Shown one piece after another: positions 10,044-20,384 of a stretch of DNA of 64,000 bases (position 1 is its first letter; each line of letters begins with the position of its first letter). The position numbers were made by a program, and so were the translations under genes. Below the pieces are notes generated by a model. The model was given only the letters and a program-made list of their open reading frames with translations, did no database searches and was not told where the DNA came from. The stretch comes from Sodalis sp. CWE (GTDB lineage: Bacteria > Pseudomonadota > Gammaproteobacteria > Enterobacterales > Enterobacteriaceae), in the NCBI RefSeq assembly GCF_019646055.1, contig NZ_JAESFE010000001.1, positions 124,001-188,000 on the forward strand, given 5' to 3'.

Positions 10044-11540
10044 CTACGTAGCTCTATTACTAAACCAGCAAATATTGCGGGCAGTCATTATAAGTTCACC
10101 AACCTCTTCACTATTTAGACCTTCGATATCTGATAAATCGCTGATAGCCTGTTCAGCTAAATCTTCAAGCGTGCAAATACCATAATCGGCTAATTTAAAT
10201 GCTATTTTTTTTTCCAATCCAGGCAAATTTAGTAAGTCTGTAGATGGTGTATTTTTTGAATCGGAAAGACAGTTCTTTCGCGTCAATTCAAGTTTAGTTA
10301 ATACATTTCTTGACTTTTCTTGTAGCATTTTTATTGATTTTTTTTCAATGCCTTTAATTTTTAAAAATTCATGCGTTGGTAAATAAGCCAACTCTTCAAG
10401 GGAAGAAAATCCTTCCTTTACTAAGAGAGTTGCGAATCCTTCATCGATACCTAATTTATGAATAAAAATATCAATTGCTGCACAGGTCTCGGCTTTATGT
10501 TTTTTCTGCAAATCCTCTACTGTTGTTACGTTTAATTCCCATTTGCTGAGCTGAGAAACTAACCTAACATTTTGTCCGTTTCGTCCAATAGCTTGAGCAA
10601 GACTATTGATTTCTACTGCAATATCCATTGTGTGTTTATCTTCATCTACGACGATAGATTCAACATCGGCTGGCGCCATCGCATTAATTACAAGCTGAGC
10701 AGGATTATCATCCCAAAGCACAATATCGATACGTTCACCTCCTAATTCATTTGAAACTGCCTGAACACGTGCACCACGCATACCTACGCACGCACCAATC
10801 GGATCGATACGTTTATCGTTAGTTTTTACGGCAACTTTTGCTCGTGATCCAGGATCACGAGAAGCGGCTTTAATTTCAATAATTTCCTCTCCAATTTCTG
10901 GCACTTCTATACGGAATAATTCGATTAGCATTTCCTTTCGAGATCTACTAACAAATAATTGTGCTCCACGTGCTTCTGGTCGGATAGAATATAAAACACC
11001 CCTTACTCGATCACCAGGGTGAAAATTTTCTCTGGGCAACATATCTTCTCGGCTAATAATTGCTTCAGCATTATTACCCAAGTCAAGACTGATGTTATCA
11101 CGGTTCACTCTTTTTACTATACCAGTTACAATTTCACCCTCGCGATCTCGAAATTGGTTAGCCACTGCCACTCGTTCAGCTTCGCGTACCTTTTGAATAA
11201 TAACCTGTTTGGCCGTTTGAGTAGAAATACGGTCAAACATTATCGATTCAATTTTTTCTTCAACATAATTACCAAGTTGTATCGTAGGATTATCAATTTG
11301 AGCTGCATCAAATGTAATTTCTTTGGTAGGTTGAACTACCTTATGAACGACTAACCAACGACGAAAGGTATTAATATGTCCTAACTTTCGATCAATATTG
11401 ACACGAATTTCAATTTCTTGTTCGTATTTTTTCTTTATTGCCGCAGATAAAGCTATTTCCAGTGCTTCAAAAATCTTCTCTTGCGGAATAGCTTTCTCAT
11501 TAGAGACCGCTTCCACAACAGCTAGAATCTCTCTATTCAT
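10044..11540 (-). CDS. nusA: Transcription termination/antitermination factor NusA
   Basis: NusA binds RNA polymerase and nascent RNA and controls pausing, intrinsic termination and antitermination. The 498-residue protein (E. coli 495) has the N-terminal polymerase-binding domain, an S1 domain ([20 protein letters not shown], ~135-200), KH1 and KH2 ([29 protein letters not shown]) and both acidic repeats AR1 and AR2, the latter ending [15 protein letters not shown]. Retention of both acidic repeats is worth noting in a reduced genome. In E. coli rimP precedes nusA; here it is missing and a terminator separates nusA from the upstream tRNA gene. Confidence 0.97.
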   Translation of the reverse strand: MNREILAVVEAVSNEKAIPQEKIFEALEIALSAAIKKKYEQEIEIRVNIDRKLGHINTFRRWLVVHKVVQPTKEITFDAAQIDNPTIQLGNYVEEKIESIMFDRISTQTAKQVIIQKVREAERVAVANQFRDREGEIVTGIVKRVNRDNISLDLGNNAEAIISREDMLPRENFHPGDRVRGVLYSIRPEARGAQLFVSRSRKEMLIELFRIEVPEIGEEIIEIKAASRDPGSRAKVAVKTNDKRIDPIGACVGMRGARVQAVSNELGGERIDIVLWDDNPAQLVINAMAPADVESIVVDEDKHTMDIAVEINSLAQAIGRNGQNVRLVSQLSKWELNVTTVEDLQKKHKAETCAAIDIFIHKLGIDEGFATLLVKEGFSSLEELAYLPTHEFLKIKGIEKKSIKMLQEKSRNVLTKLELTRKNCLSDSKNTPSTDLLNLPGLEKKIAFKLADYGICTLEDLAEQAISDLSDIEGLNSEEVGELIMTARNICWFSNRAT

Positions 11541-11872
11541 TTTGATTGCCTCATTAAAAGAAAATCAAAAGCAGGAAACTCTGTTGCTATCTGCTGAACT
11601 TTTATTCGTTGATCTCGCAGCCTAATCATTTATTTTTTGTTAGGATAATTTCCTGCTACCACCACAGCATAACTCTACAATTTGAATCATACTTATTAAT
11701 TCATAACTATGCCGATATCAATAACAACTAAATTGTATCGTTGTTATGAATATACCTGCGCAATTTATAGAAGTGCGATTGAATTTTATTTAAGTTAAGT
11801 TAGAAATTGAGACTGTTTAGTAAACAACTATATTTTATTGATTAATTTGTTTCTTTTATTCTAAAAAGTAAT

Positions 11873-11894
11873 AAAAAACCCCGAAAAATCGGGG
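11873..11894 (-). terminator. Intrinsic terminator downstream of tRNA-fMet
   Basis: On the minus strand a CCCCGA/TCGGGG stem with a TTTT loop is followed directly by six T. It is one of the few GC-rich stems in the gaps. It would end a tRNA-fMet transcript before nusA, unlike E. coli where metY, rimP and nusA are cotranscribed. Confidence 0.85.
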
Positions 11895-11972
11895 CGCTAA
11901 AATGGTAAATACTATGTAAATTGAAAAGCGCCTTTTGGTGCCTGTGTCAAGATAGTAAATCCAGTTAGAAAT

Positions 11973-12000
11973 GCTTAGGCGTTTACTAAAACGCCTAAGC
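11973..12000 (-). other. 12-bp perfect stem-loop just 3' of tRNA-fMet
   Basis: GCTTAGGCGTTT and AAACGCCTAAGC form a perfect 12-bp stem with a 4-base loop, starting 8 bases after the tRNA 3' end on the minus strand. No T-run follows, so it is more likely a processing or RNA-stability hairpin than a terminator; the true terminator is 80 bases further on. Confidence 0.75.
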
Positions 12001-12008
12001 AAAGTTTC

Positions 12009-12082
12009 TTGCGGAGGTCGGATTTGAACCGACGACCTTCGGGTTATGAGCCCGACGAGCTGCCAGACTGCTCCACTCCGCG
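12009..12082 (-). tRNA. metY: Initiator tRNA-fMet(CAU)
   Basis: The 74-nt gene is a near copy of E. coli initiator tRNA with anticodon CAT. It shows initiator hallmarks: a C1-A72 mismatch at the top of the acceptor stem and three consecutive G-C pairs (GGG/CCC) in the anticodon stem. The 3' CCA is not encoded: the bases after discriminator A73 read GAA, so CCA must be added by the product of cca in this window. The symbol is given by position relative to secG, tRNA-Leu and nusA. Confidence 0.96.
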
Positions 12083-12165
12083 TTTAAATTAATTGTATAA
12101 TACTTCAGACGAAGACAACAAATTAAGTCTTAGTGAGACACAAGAACCTAGCTTTGTATGGATCA

Positions 12166-12251
12166 TGGTGCCGAGGACGGGATTCGAACCCGTAAGCCTG
12201 TTGAGCACTACCACCTCAAAGTAGCGTGTCTGCCAATTTCACCACCTCGGC
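12166..12251 (-). tRNA. leuU: tRNA-Leu(GAG)
   Basis: This is an 86-nt class II tRNA with a long variable arm, anticodon GAG and an encoded 3' CCA (12166-12168). The acceptor stem GCCGAGG pairs with CCTCGGC. It sits immediately downstream of secG on the same strand, the position of leuU in E. coli, which supports the symbol. argG, which follows leuU in E. coli, is absent. Confidence 0.95.
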
Positions 12252-12269
12252 TTTTGCCGAAAATTTATT

Positions 12270-12596
12270 TTATTGAGGAATATCACTTAATTTTCCACTT
12301 TTATGATGAAATTTTTTTAAATTTTCTAAATTTAAATTACTTTGCTGACATTGAATCTCTTTATGATTACTGCTTAAGTTACTTAATATTAAACTAAGAA
12401 TAAAAAAAAGAGTTGCTAATACCGCTGTCATATGCGTTAAAAAGTTCCCGGATCCTTTTGTCGAACGAAAAAAACTACTATAGGCATTTTCTCCGAAAGA
12501 AGATTTTATATTAGGGTCATCGCCTTTTTGAATTATTATTAACAAAATTAAACTAGTAGCTACTATCAAAAATATAACTAATAAAATCTGATACAA
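12270..12596 (-). CDS. secG: Sec translocase subunit SecG
   Basis: SecG is the small non-essential membrane partner of SecY and SecE in protein export. The 108-residue product (E. coli 110) has two predicted membrane helices, at about 2-22 and 55-74. Between them is the conserved cytosolic stretch IIQKGDDPNIKSSFGENA ending in a Gly/Ser turn (STKGSGNFLTHMTA). The hydrophilic tail is Asn/Gln-rich and diverged. tRNA-Leu follows 18 bases downstream as in E. coli. Confidence 0.93.
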   Translation of the reverse strand: MYQILLVIFLIVATSLILLIIIQKGDDPNIKSSFGENAYSSFFRSTKGSGNFLTHMTAVLATLFFILSLILSNLSSNHKEIQCQQSNLNLENLKKFHHKSGKLSDIPQ

Positions 12597-13138
12597 AGCT
12601 TTTCCTTTTAAGTTTCCAGATAATAAAAACTGTCAAATGCTTTATTTCTAGCTATAAACCTAATGAAGAAATAATATCTCTAATATTGTTTATTTGCAAG
12701 AACAAATTTAACGATTAAGTGCTTTCAATTAATTAAAATAATTAATTTTTAATAAAAAATATTTTTTTAGCGAAAAATAATACTGATTGAATGAACTGCT
12801 TAACGTTTCAAAAATAAGCATACAAGCAAACAAAGAAGTTTTCATTCAAAATAGAACAGTCTATAAAAAAAGCGACGCCTAATCAATTGATTAAAATTGA
12901 AATTAATAACTATTTTGATAACTTTCATTTTTGCTTTAAATTAAACTAACTTAATTATTTAAATTCCTTGATTTTTAATTCAAAAAACATTGTGTATTGT
13001 TTTGATAAGTAAACTCATTATGGATGAATTTTTTCTTGTGATCTATAATCAATATTAAGATTTAAATTTATTTGGGTATTTCCTTATATTTAAATTTTAG
13101 GTGTTTTAAAAATAATAGTTAACTTTAATTTTTTATCT
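12597..13138. other. Gap in the glmM position, no gene
   Basis: In E. coli glmM (phosphoglucosamine mutase) lies between folP and secG. These 542 bp are extremely AT-rich with no frame resembling GlmM; the gene has been lost from here. I see no RNA gene or clear terminator. Confidence 0.6.
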
Positions 13139-13996
13139 CTAAGTATTCTTACTCTTTTGTATAAATTCTTTTGCTTTAAATATGGCTTTTACTATTTTCA
13201 TCGCTTCTACAGTTTCTTTAACATCGTGTGCTCGAATTATTTGTGCTCCTTGCAAAGCAGCTATAACAGCACAGGAAATGCTCCCAAAAATTCTTTTTTC
13301 TACTGGAGCATTTATTATATTTCCTATCATCGACTTACGAGACATTCCTACTACTAATGGTAGATTGAAGCAATGCAATTGTCCTAATTGTGCCAAAATT
13401 TGATAGTTATGCTCTAAATTTTTTCCAAAACCAAAACCCGGATCAATTAATAATCTATTTTTTTTGATACCAGTCGCTTCACAATGCGAAATTTTCTGTG
13501 CGAAAAACTTTTTTATTTCTTCAAAAACATTTTTATACCTTGGATTTGCTTGCATAGTTCTTGGTTCTCCTTGCATATGTCCTAAACATATAAGAAGCTG
13601 ACTATTCAAAGCAGCTTTAAGCGCATTTGGTTCACGTAATGCTCTAATATCATTAATTAAATGCGCTCCAGCTTTTGCACTTTCCTTGATTACAAGTGAT
13701 TTGGAAGTATCAACAGAAATAAAAACATCAAAGCGTTTCGATAACGCCATAATTATCGGTACTACACGCTCTGTTTCCTCTTCGTCACTAATCGTTTGCG
13801 CACCTGGACGAGTAGACTCTCCACCGATATCAATAATAGTTGCTCCATTGGCTAACATTTCTGCCGTGTGATCAATTGCGCTAGTTAAAGTTTGATATTT
13901 ACCCCCATCAGAGAAGGAATCTGGGGTAACATTAAGTATTCCCATAACATTTGGGGCTTCTAAATTAAGCGTACGTCCTAACGCAACAAGTTTCAC
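13139..13996 (-). CDS. folP: Dihydropteroate synthase
   Basis: FolP condenses p-aminobenzoate with 6-hydroxymethyl-dihydropterin pyrophosphate to give dihydropteroate in folate synthesis. The 285 residues form one TIM barrel with the pterin-binding signatures NVMGILNVTPDSFSDGGKY (~17-35) and IDIGGESTRPGA (~56-67). DPGFGFGK (~185-192), the VGMSRKSMIG lysine/serine loop and the terminal IIRAHDV are also present. Together with folB at 61978 it indicates that the folate branch is kept. It is followed 180 bases upstream by ftsH on the same strand, the E. coli order. Confidence 0.96.
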   Translation of the reverse strand: MKLVALGRTLNLEAPNVMGILNVTPDSFSDGGKYQTLTSAIDHTAEMLANGATIIDIGGESTRPGAQTISDEEETERVVPIIMALSKRFDVFISVDTSKSLVIKESAKAGAHLINDIRALREPNALKAALNSQLLICLGHMQGEPRTMQANPRYKNVFEEIKKFFAQKISHCEATGIKKNRLLIDPGFGFGKNLEHNYQILAQLGQLHCFNLPLVVGMSRKSMIGNIINAPVEKRIFGSISCAVIAALQGAQIIRAHDVKETVEAMKIVKAIFKAKEFIQKSKNT

Positions 13997-14177
13997 GTGA
14001 GTCCTTAATAAGGTTTGATATTAGAAATAACGATATTTTAATTTATACTTATTTTGTTTCTTCAGTAAAGATGCTTGCTATTAAATAATGTTGAATATCA
14101 TTATAGTCCTCTAACATAGACATTTATTGGACTAATGACTGTTTAATAGGATTATTTTGCGATTCCGAACAAAGTTG

Positions 14178-16112
14178 TTACTGGTTTCCATATTGTTCTA
14201 ATATGGAATTGATAGAATTCAATATAGTTTTTTCTTCACTTACTGAAGCAAGAATGCCAGATGATTTTCCATTATTATTATTTCCAGAGGAATTTTCATT
14301 CCAACCAGCTGGAGAACGAACAGTTTTTCGATTCATTAAATCATCAATTTGTGATGCATCGATCGTTTCATATTTCATTAACGCATCTTTCATAGTATGT
14401 AAAATGTCCATATTCTCTATAAGAAGAGAGCGAGCTCGTACGTAATTTCGTTCAATAAGCAATTTTACTTCCTGATCAATGATGCGTGCCGTTTCATCAG
14501 ACATATGTTTCGCTTTTGCTACTGAACGACCAAGAAACACCTCTCCTTCTTCTTCTGTATACAAAAGCGGACCAAGCTTTTCGGAAAAGCCCCATTGTGT
14601 CACCATATTACGAGCAATAGAGGTTGCTACTTTTATATCGTTGGAAGAACCAGTAGATACTTTTTCTGGTCCATAAATAATTTCTTCAGCCAATCTGCCG
14701 GCATATAAAGTAGAAATTTGGCTTTCTAATTTCTGACGACTGGTACTAATAGAATCTCCTTCAGGTAAAAAGAAAGTAACTCCAAGTGCGCGTCCACGAG
14801 GAATAATCGTTACTTTGTGTACAGGATCGTGTTCTGGTACTAATCTTCCTATAATTGCATGTCCAGCTTCATGATAAGCAGTTGATTCTTTTTGCGCTTC
14901 TGTCATTACCATTGAGCGACGTTCAGTTCCCATCATGATTTTATCTTTAGCCTTTTCAAATTCAATCATTGATACTACACGTTTATTACCACGAGCAGCG
15001 AAAAGTGCTGCTTCGTTTATTAAGTTCGCCAAGTCAGCTCCGGAAAATCCAGGTGTACCTCTTGCAATAACGGATGGATCTATATCTGATGCAAGTGGAA
15101 CATGTTTCATGTGTACTTTTAGTATTTGTTCACGTCCACGAACATCAGGTAAACCAACTACTACCTGACGATCGAAACGACCTGGTCGAAGTAACGCAGG
15201 ATCAAGGACGTCTGGTCGATTAGTTGCGGCAATAACGATAATTCCTTCGTTGCCTTCAAAACCATCCATTTCTACTAACATTTGGTTTAATGTTTGTTCA
15301 CGTTCATCATGACCTCCACCAAGACCTGCACCACGTTGTCTTCCCACTGCATCAATTTCATCGATAAAAATGATACAAGGTGCCGTTTTTTTTGCCTGCT
15401 CAAACATATCACGTACTCGTGAGGCACCAACACCAACAAACATTTCTACAAAATCTGAACCAGAAATAGTAAAAAATGGAACTTTTGCTTCTCCAGCAAT
15501 AGCTTTAGCTAACAAAGTTTTACCGGTTCCTGGAGGTCCTACCATAAGAATTCCTTTTGGAATTTTTCCACCTAACTTTTGAAATCGACTTGGCTCACGT
15601 AGATAATCTACTAACTCACTGACTTCTTCTTTAGCCTCATCACAACCAGCAACATCTGCAAACGTTGTTTTGATTTGATCTTCTGACAACATTCGAGCTT
15701 TACTTTTTCCAAATGACATTGCTCCTTTTCCTCCACCTCCCTGCATTTGACGCATAAAAAAGATCCAAACTCCAATCAGTAACAACATTGGAAACCAAGA
15801 AATGAAGATAGATGCAAGTAAACTTGGTTCCTCTGGAGGTTCACCTATTACTTTAACATTCTTAGTTAAAAGAATATCAAGTAACTTAGGATCATTAACA
15901 GGAATATAAGTGGTGTAATGATTACTGTCCTTCTTAGTGACAGTAATTTCACGACCGTTAATGTGAACCTCTTTAACTTGATCGTAGTTTAGTTCAGACA
16001 TAAAAGTAGAATAGTCTACCGTGTGTCCACTGGTATCGCTAGGACCGAAACTCTGGAACGCCGATATTAAGACAACTGCGATTACTAACCAGAGAATCAA
16101 ATTCTTGGCCAT
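14178..16112 (-). CDS. ftsH: ATP-dependent zinc metalloprotease FtsH (HflB)
   Basis: FtsH is a hexameric membrane AAA+ protease that degrades unassembled membrane proteins and regulators such as sigma32 and LpxC. It has two membrane helices (~4-22 and ~95-115) around a periplasmic domain, Walker A GPPGTGKT, Walker B IIFIDEID, the SRH arginines, and the zinc motif HEAGH at ~414-418. I chose ATG 16112 (MAKNLILWL) to match E. coli; an ATG eight codons upstream (16136, MRLNPLSD) is in frame, and an intervening TTG has the better-placed GAGG. The membrane regulators hflK and hflC are at 32.6-34.9 kb. Confidence 0.97.
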   Translation of the reverse strand: MAKNLILWLVIAVVLISAFQSFGPSDTSGHTVDYSTFMSELNYDQVKEVHINGREITVTKKDSNHYTTYIPVNDPKLLDILLTKNVKVIGEPPEEPSLLASIFISWFPMLLLIGVWIFFMRQMQGGGGKGAMSFGKSKARMLSEDQIKTTFADVAGCDEAKEEVSELVDYLREPSRFQKLGGKIPKGILMVGPPGTGKTLLAKAIAGEAKVPFFTISGSDFVEMFVGVGASRVRDMFEQAKKTAPCIIFIDEIDAVGRQRGAGLGGGHDEREQTLNQMLVEMDGFEGNEGIIVIAATNRPDVLDPALLRPGRFDRQVVVGLPDVRGREQILKVHMKHVPLASDIDPSVIARGTPGFSGADLANLINEAALFAARGNKRVVSMIEFEKAKDKIMMGTERRSMVMTEAQKESTAYHEAGHAIIGRLVPEHDPVHKVTIIPRGRALGVTFFLPEGDSISTSRQKLESQISTLYAGRLAEEIIYGPEKVSTGSSNDIKVATSIARNMVTQWGFSEKLGPLLYTEEEGEVFLGRSVAKAKHMSDETARIIDQEVKLLIERNYVRARSLLIENMDILHTMKDALMKYETIDASQIDDLMNRKTVRSPAGWNENSSGNNNNGKSSGILASVSEEKTILNSINSILEQYGNQ

Positions 16113-16196
16113 ATCACTCAAGGGGTTTAACCTCATAATTACATTAGTGCTAACAATTAGCGCAGGAACCTACCAATACTATAATTTTGATTCGAA

Positions 16197-16820
16197 TTAT
16201 AATATACGTCCCATCGCCACAATATATACTTCTCGAGAACAAGTCCTGGAGGAGTCGGGCTTACAGATTTTTACTTTTGTAAATAGAGAACGAGTTTCTT
16301 TTATGTAATCATTAACACTTTCTCCTTGAAAGATTTTAACCAAAAAATTCCCACCAGACGACAGAATATTCCGACAAAAATTTAAAGCTGATTGTGCAAG
16401 ATGTATGGATTTTGGAATATCGATCTCTGGCACTCCGCTTATATTAGGTGACAAATCAGATAAAATCAGTTGCACTTTTTTTTTTCCTATAAGCCTATAA
16501 ATATTTTTTACTACTGCAGGTTCACGAAAATCTCCATGAATAAAATTAACGTTTACTATGGGGCTCATTGATAGAATATCACAAGCGATAAGGGAACCGT
16601 TGTTGCCAATTTTCTTAGCGGCGTATTTGGACCAACCACCAGGCGCTGCACCAAGATCTATCACTGTCATGCCTGGCTCTAACAATTTATTGTTTTTTTG
16701 TATCGCATCAATTTTAAACCAAGCTCTAGAGCGTAGCTTTTTTTCTTTTGTCTTTTGGACGTATTTATCATTAAAATTTCTGTGTAGCCAACGACAAGAG
16801 CTTGGAGAATGTTTTTTCAT
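16197..16820 (-). CDS. rlmE: 23S rRNA 2'-O-ribose U2552 methyltransferase
   Basis: RlmE (RrmJ/FtsJ) methylates the ribose of U2552 in the A-loop of 23S rRNA and is needed for late 50S assembly. The 207 residues (E. coli 209) contain the SAM motif [12 protein letters not shown] (~54-64) and the catalytic K-D-K-E set: Lys36 in SRAWFK, Asp122 in LSDLSPN, Lys in VKIFQGE and Glu in SREVYIVA. A run of ten A on the coding strand (16476-16485) encodes the IGKKKV segment. It lies upstream of ftsH, as in E. coli. Confidence 0.96.
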   Translation of the reverse strand: MKKHSPSSCRWLHRNFNDKYVQKTKEKKLRSRAWFKIDAIQKNNKLLEPGMTVIDLGAAPGGWSKYAAKKIGNNGSLIACDILSMSPIVNVNFIHGDFREPAVVKNIYRLIGKKKVQLILSDLSPNISGVPEIDIPKSIHLAQSALNFCRNILSSGGNFLVKIFQGESVNDYIKETRSLFTKVKICKPDSSRTCSREVYIVAMGRIL

Positions 16821-17157
16821 GATTGTTTTTTAAACAAAACCAAATTATTTTAATTTTCCTCTTTAAGAAGAGCAAAAATTGAAGAAAAAGATATATTACT
16901 TTTTCTTTAAAATCGTCATAAAATGAGGATATATACGATATAACGGTAGAGTATTTTACTTCAATAAATATTAGATAAAACACATTTAAGTTAAAAGTAA
17001 CGAAGTGTTTTTTCAAAAGTTAACCGTCGAAGTAAATATATATAGTCTTTCCGTTGAGTAAGTAAACTTAATTTAAACAAAGATTTAAAAACAAAATAAG
17101 TTAATAAGAAAAAATTGGAACATTAAAGTTTAATATAGTGACTTTAATAAATGAATC
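16821..17157. other. Gap between greA and rlmE, no gene
   Basis: E. coli has yhbY (a ribosome-associated CRM protein) between greA and rlmE; no trace is readable here. The only structure is a small palindrome, CTCTT/AAGAG at 16859-16872. No good promoter could be chosen. Confidence 0.5.
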
Positions 17158-17634
17158 TTACAAGTATTCTACTTTAAGTATTTTATATTCCACTTCTCCA
17201 CCAGGAGTTGTAACTGTTACAAGATTTCCTTCTTCTTTTCCTATTAAGCCTCTAGCGATTGGAGAATTAATAGAAATTAAACTTTGTTTGAAATTAGCTT
17301 CATCATCACCAACAATACGATATTTATGTTGCTCATTAGTATTTAATTTTTCTATACTAACTGTAGAACCAAAAACAACACGATTGCTTGGAGTTAATTT
17401 AGTTACGTCAATTATCTGTGCATTGGATAGTTTAGCTTCGATTTCACGAATACGACCTTCGCAGAATCCTTGTTGTTCTCTTGCGATATGATATTCAGAG
17501 TTTTCTTTTAAATCACCATGTTCTCGAGCATCAACAATAGATTTGATTATTTCAGGTCGACGGATGTTTTTTAGATAATCCAACTCTTTCCGCAACTTTT
17601 CAGCGCCACGTAAGGTCATCGGAATCTGGTTCAT
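17158..17634 (-). CDS. greA: Transcription elongation factor GreA
   Basis: GreA enters the RNA polymerase secondary channel and stimulates cleavage of backtracked RNA. The 158-residue product equals E. coli in length. The N-terminal coiled coil carries the catalytic tip with Asp41 and Glu44 ([10 protein letters not shown]) and the C-terminal FKBP-like domain ends [14 protein letters not shown]. The start ATG at 17634 ([10 protein letters not shown]) matches E. coli and has a GGA about 9 bases upstream; a TTG seven codons earlier is not needed. Only greA was seen; no greB in this window. Confidence 0.97.
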   Translation of the reverse strand: MNQIPMTLRGAEKLRKELDYLKNIRRPEIIKSIVDAREHGDLKENSEYHIAREQQGFCEGRIREIEAKLSNAQIIDVTKLTPSNRVVFGSTVSIEKLNTNEQHKYRIVGDDEANFKQSLISINSPIARGLIGKEEGNLVTVTTPGGEVEYKILKVEYL

Positions 17635-18160
17635 AACTATATATCCATTTAGCAACGTCTTATTTATTTAAACGGTTTTCCTTCTAAAGGTTTAGGTATT
17701 ACTTTTATAGCTTAAAGCATTAACAACTATAAATTTATCACTAGCTTTATTCAATATATTATTGAATATAAAATTTTTATTTCTTTTTATAGATGGATAG
17801 TATATCAATATGTTTCGCCTTATTTTTAATATATCCACTTTTTAATAGAGAACTAATATTATAACTTCTTAAGAAGAGAGGCTTCTTATACCTTAAAGCA
17901 GCTGATAAAATTATTTTATTACTTTTTGCTTGGTTATACATCAGATTCCAAAAACTGGAAGATTTCTTCTTAGTAAGAAATATAATTATCTTCAATAAAA
18001 GTGAAAAACTGCTAAAAAATAGCACTGTATGTAAATAAATTAATATAGAAATTAGCTCTTTCATATAAAGAAATTATCTTTTCTCAATAAAAAAAGTTCC
18101 AGAAAAGACAGTTCTGTTTTATTTTTAATAATGCTCTTAATTTTTTACTTTTAAATATAG
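17635..18160. other. Gap between obgE and greA, no convincing gene
   Basis: dacB occupies this place in E. coli. Here a 95-codon open frame (17777-18064, minus) has a hydrophobic N-terminus but no ribosome site and no resemblance to DacB that I can see, so I leave it out. A 12-bp perfect palindrome CTTCTTAAGAAG lies near 17865-17876. Confidence 0.5.
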
Positions 18161-19526
<1,366 letters not shown>

Positions 19527-19781
19527 TTAATATCTAATATTAACTAGCCTTTGGTTTGTAGAAACTTTAAACGTAAACTGAACTCGCCCTGTCTTCAAGG
19601 CAAAAAGTGTATGATCTTTTCCGCAACCCACATTTTTTCCAGGATGAAAGAGAGTTCCACGTTGCCGAATAATAATGCTTCCAGCATTTACTATTTCTCC
19701 TTCGTATCGTTTAATACCAAGACGCTTACTTTTTGAATCACGTCCATTACGTGTAGAACCACCAGCTTTTTTATGTGCCAT
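19527..19781 (-). CDS. rpmA: 50S ribosomal protein L27
   Basis: L27 lies at the peptidyl transferase centre with its N-terminal tail reaching the P-site tRNA. The 84 residues (E. coli 85) begin [20 protein letters not shown], the tail sequence of gammaproteobacterial L27 that needs no protease trimming beyond Met removal. The core [16 protein letters not shown] is intact. It follows rplU by 18 bases and the two form the usual operon. Confidence 0.97.
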   Translation of the reverse strand: MAHKKAGGSTRNGRDSKSKRLGIKRYEGEIVNAGSIIIRQRGTLFHPGKNVGCGKDHTLFALKTGRVQFTFKVSTNQRLVNIRY

Positions 19782-19799
19782 AATTTTTTATATTAAACT

Positions 19800-20111
19800 C
19801 TAAATACTGATATTATTAATTTTTACGTCAGTAAACCATTGACGATGTCCTTGAGACTTACGATAGTGTTTGCGACGACGGAACTTAATAATTCTTATCT
19901 TATCAAGTCGACCATGATTTATGATTTCTCCTATAACTTTAGCACTACATAAGAAAGGAGTACCAATTTGTATTTTTTCACCATCAGTAATCATCATAAC
20001 ATTTTTAAATTCAATAAATTTGCCTTTTTCTGTGTTCAATTTCTCGAGACGAACGATCTGTCCTCTGCTTGCCAAAAATTGTTTACCACTGCTTTGAAAA
20101 ATCGCATACAT
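19800..20111 (-). CDS. rplU: 50S ribosomal protein L21
   Basis: L21 binds 23S rRNA in the 50S subunit and needs L20 for assembly. The product has 103 residues, the same as E. coli, beginning [20 protein letters not shown] and carrying the C-terminal RNA-binding stretch [19 protein letters not shown]. It is divergent from ispB across 273 bp, as in E. coli, so that interval should contain promoters for both. Confidence 0.97.
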   Translation of the reverse strand: MYAIFQSSGKQFLASRGQIVRLEKLNTEKGKFIEFKNVMMITDGEKIQIGTPFLCSAKVIGEIINHGRLDKIRIIKFRRRKHYRKSQGHRQWFTDVKINNISI

Positions 20112-20303
20112 AGAAATTCAACTTCCTTATTTTAATTTTTAGTTGTCAAAAACTATCTAACACGACCTTTTTATATCTGATTTTTTTTATAAAAGCAAGT
20201 GTAATTTTTGTAGAAAAAAATTCCTAAAGTTTAGAATATTCCCCTCTTTGGAAGAAAAATTCCTATTTACCTTATACTTTTTGTTTTTTTAATAATTTAA
20301 TGA

Positions 20304-20331
20304 TTGATACGCTTTTAGCGTTCTTTATCAT
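20304..20331 (+). promoter_or_regulatory. Possible sigma70 promoter for ispB
   Basis: TTGATA (20304-20309) and TATCAT (20326-20331) are separated by 16 bases and lie about 54 bases before the ispB ATG. Each hexamer matches consensus at five of six positions. In DNA this AT-rich such matches arise easily, so support is modest. Confidence 0.35.
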
Positions 20332-20384
20332 GTTGTGTGATATAACTAGTTACTAGTGAGCTATTCTTAATTTAATTAATAATA

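Larger units (their letters stand above)
11541..12008. other. Gap upstream of nusA where rimP would lie
   Basis: E. coli has rimP (ribosome maturation factor) between metY and nusA. This 468-bp stretch has no reading frame resembling RimP on either strand. It holds the terminator at 11873-11894, the hairpin at 11973-12000, and a 9-bp inverted pair (agcaggaaa near 11570, tttcctgct near 11650). The nusA promoter must lie between 11541 and about 11870 but I cannot place it firmly. Confidence 0.6.

Noticed and set aside
16821-16990. Sigma32 promoter upstream of rlmE-ftsH, as in E. coli
   Set aside because: No CTTGAA / CCCCAT-like pair was found on the minus strand.
16771-17016. 81-codon minus-strand frame overlapping the start of rlmE
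   Set aside because: Overlaps rlmE in another frame and shows no similarity to YhbY, which belongs in that gap in E. coli.
17777-18064. 95-codon open frame on the minus strand between obgE and greA
   Set aside because: It has no ribosome site, low-complexity Lys/Ser/Ile composition and no resemblance to dacB or another family; chance frames of this size are expected in AT-rich gaps.
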